Positions 1-5,853 of a stretch of DNA of 6,980 nucleotides are shown in pieces. A model generated the notes under the pieces. That model saw only the letters and a program-made list of their open reading frames with translations, was not told where the DNA came from and did no database searches. A program made the translations under genes and the position numbers. Numbering within the stretch: the first letter of the stretch is position 1; the number at the start of each line of letters is the position of its first letter. This stretch comes from Lentimicrobiaceae bacterium (GTDB lineage Bacteria > Bacteroidota > Bacteroidia > Bacteroidales > WCHB1-69), in assembly GCA_009787675.1 (NCBI GenBank), contig WQSU01000134.1, positions 1 to 6,980 of the forward strand, read 5' to 3'.

Positions 1-447
1 TGGTCGAAAAATACTACACTTTTTTAATTTATTTTATTGATTTAAAATATATTACAGTGATCGTAAGGAGCGACTAATTAAGTTTTTTTGTGTGGAAAGC
101 AGCAGGGGAGTAGGTCAGGGCAAAATCATTAAAATCCCCTCTGCACATTCTAACAATACGATAGGTCAAATAAAGAGGTTGGCTTTTCAGTTTTACGTTT
201 TGAGTTTTTTTTACTCATGTATTTTACAAAATAAAAGTAATAATAATACACATATTTAGACAAGAAAATGAAAAACACGGAGTTTATTTTCGTAATTGGA
301 CTTATTTTAAATTTTTAGTTTCGTATTTTGCATTTTTAGTTTTTAAACTTAGCAAAACACAACTTTATATGTTTTTTTATAAAAAAATATTGTGTTATTT
401 TGCAACATAAAAATAGTAGAAAAAATAATAGTTTAAAATGAAATTTT
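1..447. other. AT-rich non-coding leader upstream of the surface-protein array
   Basis: No convincing coding region is seen on either strand. Most of the stretch is strongly AT-rich, with long T and A runs between about 300 and 430. A less AT-rich island lies around 95-150 and contains an imperfect inverted repeat, AGGGGA at 104-109 against TCCCCT at 135-140. The heptamer TAGGTCA occurs twice, at 111-117 and 162-168. The promoter for the gene at 448 should lie here, but no clean Bacteroidetes-type TAnnTTTG box with an upstream TTTG was found; TATTTTG at 396-402 is the nearest and is one base short. The end of any upstream gene is outside the window. Confidence 0.6.
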
Positions 448-2412
448 ATGGAAAAAGTTTTATCATTTCTTTTATTATCTTGTTTTTCAGCAAGTTTATT
501 TGCACAAACCATTGTTTCAACCAATTCTTCTAATAAGAATGCTGTTTTAGAAGAATTTACAGGAATCAGGTGTGCCTGGTGCCCAGCCGCTCATAAAATT
601 GCGCACCAACTGATGGATGCGCACCCCAACAGATTTTTTACCATTAGTGTTCATCAAGGAGGGTATGCTGAAGGAATCCCAAATTACACTACTCCTTTTG
701 GAGACCCGTTAATGGCTAAAGCAGGACCTCCAAGTGGTTATCCTACAGGATCTATTAACCGTCAAACTTTTGGATCCCCAAGTGGCTCTTCTCATTATCT
801 ATATGATAGAGGTCAGTGGAGCAATCATACAAACACGGTTCTTGCCCAAGCATCCTGTGTGAATGTTGCTGCTGAAGGAGCCATAGACTGGAACACCCGC
901 GTACTTACACTTTTAGTGGAGGTATATTATACGGCAAATGCCCCGCAACCGGTAAACAAATTAACTGTAGCTATGCTACAGAATGAAATATTAGGTCCTC
1001 AGGCAGGAATGCTCCTAAATTCCGAAATGATCATAGATGATCTGTACCGCCACCAGCACATGTTGCGCGATTTTATTACCGGACAATGGGGAGTGGACGT
1101 ATCCCCCACCACCGCAGGTAGTTTTTGGACCCATACTTTTACCTATAATATTCCCCCTCAAATTAACGACATTGAAGTGGCTTTGGAAGATTTGGAATTT
1201 TTGGTTTTTATTGCTGAGAATGAAGAAAAAATTATTACTGCCGCTCATGCCAATATTACGCACTTGAATTTGCCTGACGTTGCCGCAAGAATTGTTTTAC
1301 TCAACGAAATTGAAGTGTATAACTGTTCCGGTGATGCAAGCGCTTTCTTAACCGTCAAAAATTTGGGAGCAACTTCAATTTCTTCAATAGAACTTAAATA
1401 TACTGTGGCAGATGGAACCCCAAATATTATGCAATGGAATAATAGAACTATTCCAACCATGACTATAGATACCATACATTTGCCTGTATTTCAAGTTCAA
1501 ATTAACGAAGACCAAATTTTGAACGTTGATCTGGCTAAAATAAATAATCAAACAGTTTCTACGCTACCCAAAAGTATCATTATTCATAAAAGCGTTCCAA
1601 TTGGTGATATAGCGATGACCTTCATTCTTGCTACGGACAAGTATGCTTCGGAAACTACTTTCAAAATCTTTAATCCCGACGGATCAATTCTCCTTCAAGG
1701 TGGTCCCTGGACTGATTGTGGATGGATGTGTGTTACGGTGAGAGAGTTTAATTTTATCCCTGTTATGAAAGGAGAATATAGAGTGGAAATATACGACTCA
1801 AGAGGTGACGGTATCAATATGGGAGAAGGCGCAGGATATTTAGAACTTTATAATAGAAAAGGTGAACGAATATGGTACAACGACGGAACGTTTGGTTATA
1901 AAGTTACTGTAATGGTGAAAGTGGATGAAATCTCTACGCTGCCATTCCATACTATTACCTCTTCAACAGGCATTAATGGGACTATTTCTCCCTTAGGAAA
2001 AAGACTCATCATGGAAGGCGAAACCCCTGAATATATTTTTATTCCCAATGATAAATATGAAGTAAAAGAAGTATTGATTGATGGTGTATCCATAGGATTG
2101 GCACAGGCTACCTCATATACTTTCCCCGCTGTGGATAAAGATTACGCTATTAAAGTAACTTTCAGAGTAGCCCAGCAGGGAGACGTGAAAGATGCGAATG
2201 GAGTCTCCATTTCAATAGCTCCAAACCCCGTAGATAACGAATTGTTGGTAACCGGCATGTATGATAAATTAGAAATTATTTCCCTTACAGGACAAACGCT
2301 CGCTACCTTTTACAACCAGCCCATTCTTGATGTTAGCCACTTACCTAAAGGAATCTTTTTTGCCAAAATTCAAATCAACGGACAAACTGCAACCTTTAAA
2401 TTAGTAAAATAA
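448..2412 (+). CDS. Omp28-like thioredoxin-fold surface protein with T9SS type A sorting domain
   Basis: A 654-residue secreted protein of unknown exact substrate. Residues 1-19 form a signal peptide ending LFA, so the mature protein would start at Gln20. Residues about 30-270 resemble the Omp28-related family: EEFTGIRCAWC at 35-45 holds the CXXC redox pair (Cys42, Cys45), and GYPT at 97-100 matches the cis-proline loop of thioredoxin folds. Residues about 280-380 look like a beta-sandwich spacer. Residues about 385-492 carry a module with IYDSRGDG at 448-455 and Cys424/Cys428. Residues 501-574 resemble a divergent InlB B-repeat. Residues about 586-654 are the T9SS type A tail (APNP at 591-594, ISLTGQ at 611-616, KGIFFAKI at 634-641). 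The start is the first ATG after an in-frame TGA at 439-441; no Shine-Dalgarno is visible. The Omp28 and T9SS calls are by motif recognition; redox activity is inferred. Confidence 0.9.
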   Translation: MEKVLSFLLLSCFSASLFAQTIVSTNSSNKNAVLEEFTGIRCAWCPAAHKIAHQLMDAHPNRFFTISVHQGGYAEGIPNYTTPFGDPLMAKAGPPSGYPTGSINRQTFGSPSGSSHYLYDRGQWSNHTNTVLAQASCVNVAAEGAIDWNTRVLTLLVEVYYTANAPQPVNKLTVAMLQNEILGPQAGMLLNSEMIIDDLYRHQHMLRDFITGQWGVDVSPTTAGSFWTHTFTYNIPPQINDIEVALEDLEFLVFIAENEEKIITAAHANITHLNLPDVAARIVLLNEIEVYNCSGDASAFLTVKNLGATSISSIELKYTVADGTPNIMQWNNRTIPTMTIDTIHLPVFQVQINEDQILNVDLAKINNQTVSTLPKSIIIHKSVPIGDIAMTFILATDKYASETTFKIFNPDGSILLQGGPWTDCGWMCVTVREFNFIPVMKGEYRVEIYDSRGDGINMGEGAGYLELYNRKGERIWYNDGTFGYKVTVMVKVDEISTLPFHTITSSTGINGTISPLGKRLIMEGETPEYIFIPNDKYEVKEVLIDGVSIGLAQATSYTFPAVDKDYAIKVTFRVAQQGDVKDANGVSISIAPNPVDNELLVTGMYDKLEIISLTGQTLATFYNQPILDVSHLPKGIFFAKIQINGQTATFKLVK

Positions 2413-2424
2413 CCCACCATCCCT

Positions 2425-2536
2425 AAACCCTTAAACCTTTAAATCCTTTAAATCCTTAAATCTTTAAACCCTTAAATCTTTAAATCTTTAAATCTTTAAA
2501 TCTTTAAATCCTTAAATCCTTAAATCTTTAAACCTT
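2425..2536. repeat. degenerate 8-bp tandem repeat, consensus AAAYCYTT, 14 units
   Basis: About 14 head-to-tail units fill nearly all of the gap between the stop at 2412 and the start at 2557. Most are exactly 8 bp; one at 2441-2449 has 9 and the last at 2530-2536 has 7. The variants are AAATCTTT, AAATCCTT, AAACCCTT and AAACCTTT. Every substitution between units is C to T or T to C at the fourth or sixth position; AAA, the central C and the final TT are invariant. Successive units create TTTAAA or TTAAA at their junctions. The longest homogeneous run is four AAATCTTT units at 2474-2505. It does not look like a terminator, as it has no GC-rich stem. Function is unknown. Confidence 0.93.
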
Positions 2537-2556
2537 AAAATCCCATACCCATAATT

Positions 2557-3288
2557 ATGAAAAAAATCCTACCCCTTCTTTTCATCAGCGCATCTCTCTT
2601 TGGATATGCACAAAACTTTATAGTAACCAATAATCAAGGAACTCCTTACACCAATGGAGAAACCATTGCGGCAGAAATCACCAGCGCCGACCTGTATTAT
2701 GGAGAATACGTAATAGCGCTTGCCTTAAACAACATTACTTCAGCGCCTGTATCTATGAACACCTTACGCACCAACATTGAGCTTCCGGATAGCATTAGGG
2801 CTTATGTGTGCTGTTTTGAGAATTGTTACGATGATGATGTCTTTGCCATGAGCGGTACTGTAGAAGCAGGAAAACATGATGAATACACTTTGCATATATA
2901 TCCTCGTGGTGGTTATGGATTGTGTAAATTTAAACTTGAATTTTGGACTGAAGAAAACCAAATGGATCTATTTATGCTATTTGTAGAAATTGATTACCTT
3001 GAACTTGCTGTTAATGATAACAATAATACTCCTGTATCGCTATGGGCTTATCCCAATCCGGCTTCTCCAAATTCCACAATAACAATATCTTATACTCTTT
3101 CAGAAAAAAATATGGGGCAGCAACTGAGCATTAAAAATATTTTGGGCGCAACAGTAATGAATATCCCTTTAAATGCTTTTGAAAATACTGTTTCTATTGA
3201 TGCATCATCTTTAAAATCGGGAATTTACTTCTATGGTATCGAAAACAATAATCATCTTTCTCTTGTTAAGAAATTAATAATTAAATAA
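2557..3288 (+). CDS. small secreted protein of unknown function with T9SS type A sorting domain
   Basis: A 243-residue protein. Residues 1-18 (MKK, hydrophobic core, GYA) form a signal peptide with Gln19 at the expected new N-terminus. The middle, about 20-155, is predicted from its alternating pattern to be a beta-sandwich; I do not recognise a named family. It has four cysteines, Cys85, Cys86, Cys90 and Cys123, and an acidic YDDD at 91-94. Residues about 160-243 are a T9SS type A tail: AYPNP at 164-168, a long strand at 174-181, LSIKNILGATV at 190-200, SGIYFYGI at 221-228 and a basic end with KK at 238-239. The start follows the octamer repeat closely and has only A/T-rich sequence upstream. 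It sits 28 bp before the next gene, so the two are probably co-transcribed. Surface location is inferred from the tail. Confidence 0.88.
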   Translation: MKKILPLLFISASLFGYAQNFIVTNNQGTPYTNGETIAAEITSADLYYGEYVIALALNNITSAPVSMNTLRTNIELPDSIRAYVCCFENCYDDDVFAMSGTVEAGKHDEYTLHIYPRGGYGLCKFKLEFWTEENQMDLFMLFVEIDYLELAVNDNNNTPVSLWAYPNPASPNSTITISYTLSEKNMGQQLSIKNILGATVMNIPLNAFENTVSIDASSLKSGIYFYGIENNNHLSLVKKLIIK

Positions 3289-3316
3289 TTAACACAATAA
3301 TATTAACTTAAATTTA

Positions 3317-5419
3317 ATGATTATGAAAAAAAAATTCTTATTTTTAGCAGTTATCGTTGTTTTTTCAACGTGTTTATTTTCTCAGAGTAAAACTTTGTAT
3401 ATTAATGAGACGTTTGATGGCGCTGATTTTCCTTCGGGTTGGGAAAAGTTGCCATGGCATCCCAATCCTGCGTTAAACTTAATCACTATTTCAAATAGTA
3501 ATTATGCCGGCGGTGAACCGCATGAACTTTGCTTTACCCACAATGGCACTACAGCAGGACTTTGGGGGCGTGTTTTATCTCCCGTAATTGATTGTTCTAA
3601 TGTTACCGGATCACTTTTGTTGGAATTTCTTTACCAAGTGAGTTATGTTTATGGTAATGAACCTACCTCTGTGGGGGTTGGAACTACTACCAATAACGGC
3701 GAAACCTGGAATCTAATGTGGTTGGACGAACATACCGGAAGCGGCAATTTTATTGTGTCTGAAGAGGTTGAATCACCCGATTTTAATGAAGAAAATATGA
3801 GATTGATTTTTCTCTTTCGGTGCGATGATTCAAGCCCGTTAGCCATACGCTTGTACGTGGATAATATAAGATTATCAACATTAGTTGAAAATGACGCCTC
3901 ATTACTCGCTATTGAAGGTATGAATGAAGTTACCGCTCAAGGAAAAAAAGAGGTGGGTTTTAAGTTTGCCAATAAAGGAGCTAAAGCCATTACTTCGTTA
4001 GAGGCAAGTTATCAATTTGAAGGATTCCCAAAGGTAACACAAGTTTTTTCGTCTTTATCAGTGCCCCCAAATGGAGAACATAGTTTATCCTTTTCAGAAA
4101 AAACTAATTTACATTTAGATGAAGACTATACGTTACAGGTAACCATTGATAAAGTTAACGGACAAGCTGACCAAAGTCCTGATGATAATTCCAAAAGCAT
4201 GAATGTGCGCGTTTATATGGCATTTGCAGATCAACGTGTTGTGATCGATCATTTTACAAGTTCAACCTGTTCCCCATGTTTGTATGTGAACCAAAATATG
4301 CAAGAATTTTTGAAAGATTTTTCAGAACAAACGGTGATCACTAAGTATCCCACCAATAGCCCCGGCGCCGGCGATCCCTATTATAATCCGGATGTGTCAT
4401 TACGAAGCAGTTTTTATGGCAACATATCCTCTGTTCCTACTATCTTTTTTAATGGAAACCTGCTTGAAATCAATGGCAATTTTGAACTTTATTATCATTC
4501 TTATTCTGCAAAACAGACCCCTGTTGTGGATCTGAAAGGAAATTTTAAAGTTGAAGGAACCACCGTTAAAATAGATTTTAATATGGCTGCTTATGAAGAT
4601 ATTAACGACGCCGTACTTCATGTATCTGTTAACGAAAAACATACTACAGGAAACACAGGCAATAACAACGAAACCGATTTCTATCATGTGATGATGAAAA
4701 TGATTCCCAATGGAAATGGCACTCCGATAAATATGAAGAGATATGACCTGCAACATTTTACTTTTGAATATGATATGGCATCCACTTTTGTTGAAGAGAT
4801 GAATGACCTTGAAGTAACTGTCTTTTTACAGGATAAAAGTAGCAGGAAAATTTACAATGGAAATTACTTACTGCAGCGCAACCTGCTTGAAAATGAGCCT
4901 CCAAGAAATCTTAAATTATGTTTCATGACCATTAAAGGAATGGTATTTCGTGCATCATGGGAAGCGCCTGACAATGATAAATTTACTGGATACAATGTAT
5001 ATGTAAACGATAAAAAAGTAGCCTCAAATATAACTTCAAACGATGAATTTTTTGAATTGCCCGATGGCTATAGTATGGATGATATTAATGTGGTAAAAGT
5101 TACGGCTGTTTACCCCGATGGCGTAGAATCGGTGAGTATTGCAGAATATATCTTTTGTACAGAAGGTAGTGTAAAACAGTTTATAGAAAATTCTGTTAAA
5201 ATATTTCCGAATCCTGCCGATAATCATATTACCGTTAGCGCAAACCAAAGCATGAAAGCGGTAGAAATCTACAATTTGGTAGGACAGCTTCAAAAGGTGA
5301 TTCCTTTGAATACAAATAACTATTCAATTACTATTGAAGATTTTAACTCTGGAATCTATTTTTTGAAGATTATGTTTGAAGATGGTAGCTGTGCAAACAA
5401 GAAAGTTGTTGTAAAGTAG
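3317..5419 (+). CDS. cleaved-adhesin-like / Omp28-like / Fn3-like surface protein with T9SS type A sorting domain
   Basis: A 700-residue multidomain secreted protein. The signal peptide runs to Ser22, with Gln23 next. Residues about 26-188 resemble a cleaved-adhesin or MAM-like jelly roll: NETFDGADFPSGW at 30-42, VLSPVIDCS at 86-94, and VDNIRLS at 181-187. Residues about 190-300 look like a CARDB-type beta-sandwich. Residues about 305-515 are Omp28-like, with STCSPC at 316-321 (CXXC at Cys318/Cys321) and SVPTIFFNG at 372-380 as the probable cis-proline loop. Residues about 527-613 are Fn3-like (SWEAP at 547-551, GYNVYVN at 558-564). Residues about 624-700 are the T9SS tail (IFPNP, IYNLVGQ, SGIYFLKI). 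Two starts are possible, ATG 3317 and ATG 3323; the second gives a conventional MKKK signal peptide and is equally plausible. The substrate and whether the CXXC pair is catalytic are unknown. Confidence 0.9.
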   Translation: MIMKKKFLFLAVIVVFSTCLFSQSKTLYINETFDGADFPSGWEKLPWHPNPALNLITISNSNYAGGEPHELCFTHNGTTAGLWGRVLSPVIDCSNVTGSLLLEFLYQVSYVYGNEPTSVGVGTTTNNGETWNLMWLDEHTGSGNFIVSEEVESPDFNEENMRLIFLFRCDDSSPLAIRLYVDNIRLSTLVENDASLLAIEGMNEVTAQGKKEVGFKFANKGAKAITSLEASYQFEGFPKVTQVFSSLSVPPNGEHSLSFSEKTNLHLDEDYTLQVTIDKVNGQADQSPDDNSKSMNVRVYMAFADQRVVIDHFTSSTCSPCLYVNQNMQEFLKDFSEQTVITKYPTNSPGAGDPYYNPDVSLRSSFYGNISSVPTIFFNGNLLEINGNFELYYHSYSAKQTPVVDLKGNFKVEGTTVKIDFNMAAYEDINDAVLHVSVNEKHTTGNTGNNNETDFYHVMMKMIPNGNGTPINMKRYDLQHFTFEYDMASTFVEEMNDLEVTVFLQDKSSRKIYNGNYLLQRNLLENEPPRNLKLCFMTIKGMVFRASWEAPDNDKFTGYNVYVNDKKVASNITSNDEFFELPDGYSMDDINVVKVTAVYPDGVESVSIAEYIFCTEGSVKQFIENSVKIFPNPADNHITVSANQSMKAVEIYNLVGQLQKVIPLNTNNYSITIEDFNSGIYFLKIMFEDGSCANKKVVVK

Positions 5420-5420
5420 T

Positions 5421-5810
5421 ATGAAAAAAATTATCTTTTTTGTAACTCTCATTTTCTTTGCGAGTGTGAGTTATGTAAGCGCACAAAAAAATGGGTTAAA
5501 GAGTCAGTCAAGTAACCAGTCACATTATATGAAGTAACTTATCCCCTTACAAATGTTCAAGCGGTTGATAAGGATGATTTTGTTCATATTTCATGGGATG
5601 CCGCATTATTTTTGTAAGTTGGTTATAAAGTATGGCGTTTTCAAGAGGGCTACCATTGATATCTATAATTTAACAGGTATGTCCATTGCCCATTTTGAGA
5701 CAAACGAAGCAACTTTTAGGATCAACGTGTCTGCTCTTCCTTCCGGCACTTTCTTCATTCGCATAGCAGAAGGGAACTATTCTTCGGTAAAGAGTTTTGT
5801 CAAGGAATGA
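5421..5810 (+). pseudogene. decayed T9SS cargo gene (signal peptide, Fn3 fragment and sorting-domain remnant)
   Basis: Three recognisable pieces of a secreted protein lie in order but not in one frame. 5421-5537 encodes a 38-residue frame, a good signal peptide ending in VSAQ at residues 19-22, stopped by TAA at 5535. The next piece, 5516-5617, is in another frame and reads like the start of an Fn3 domain (NVQAVDKDDFVHISWDAA at 5552-5605), comparable to the SWEAP region of the gene upstream; it ends at TAA 5615. From about 5637 to 5810 the first frame resumes with a T9SS-type tail (IDIYNLTG, SALPSGTFFIRI, SVKSFVKE). The PNP motif that normally opens the tail is missing. The best explanation is an intact cargo gene that lost its middle and gained at least one frameshift. 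It starts one base after the stop of the preceding gene. A sequencing error could explain the first frame change but not the missing middle. Confidence 0.75.
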
Positions 5811-5818
5811 TTATTACC

Positions 5819-5835
5819 GTTGTCGCACCGGCAAC
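5819..5835 (+). terminator. small hairpin between convergent genes, possible terminator
   Basis: A 7-bp stem, GTTGTCG at 5819-5825 against CGGCAAC at 5829-5835, encloses a 3-base CAC loop; one pair is a T-G wobble. It lies in the 43-bp gap between the pseudogene end on the plus strand and the minus-strand gene end. No T run follows on either strand, so classic intrinsic termination is not shown. On the minus strand the wobble becomes a C-A mismatch, so the hairpin is better for plus-strand RNA. Confidence 0.3.
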
Positions 5836-5853
5836 CTCTTGATCTCACCCCCA

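Noticed and set aside
201..217. TGAGT/ACTCA hairpin with a T7 loop
   Set aside because: Five weak pairs in a T-rich stretch with no following T run or known context; chance is likely.
268..318. 16-codon ATG frame in the leader
   Set aside because: Too short, no homology cue, and such frames are expected by chance in AT-rich sequence.
396..402. TATTTTG as a possible Bacteroidetes -7 promoter box
   Set aside because: One base short of TAnnTTTG, and upstream there is only a T run instead of a clear TTTG; not separable from background here.
478..486. Lipoprotein cysteine (LLLSC) in the first gene's signal peptide
   Set aside because: The residue at -2 is Leu, which fits the lipobox poorly, and a normal cleavage site before Gln20 plus a T9SS tail explains the protein better.
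438..533. 31-codon plus-strand frame (starting MKFYGKSF) overlapping the start of the first gene
   Set aside because: It is the shifted frame of the signal-peptide region; the 448 frame continues for 654 residues with clear domains.
2425..2536. CRISPR array or telomere-like repeat
   Set aside because: Units are 8 bp with no spacers, and the array lies between two genes rather than at an end.
4400..4756. 118-codon minus-strand frame
   Set aside because: Lies wholly inside the Omp28-like coding region of the plus strand and has no recognisable domain; a shadow frame.
5553..5810. Stand-alone 85-residue gene starting at ATG 5553
   Set aside because: Its first 28 residues have no signal peptide and overlap the Fn3 fragment in another frame; only the tail part is protein-like, so it is the 3' remnant of the pseudogene.
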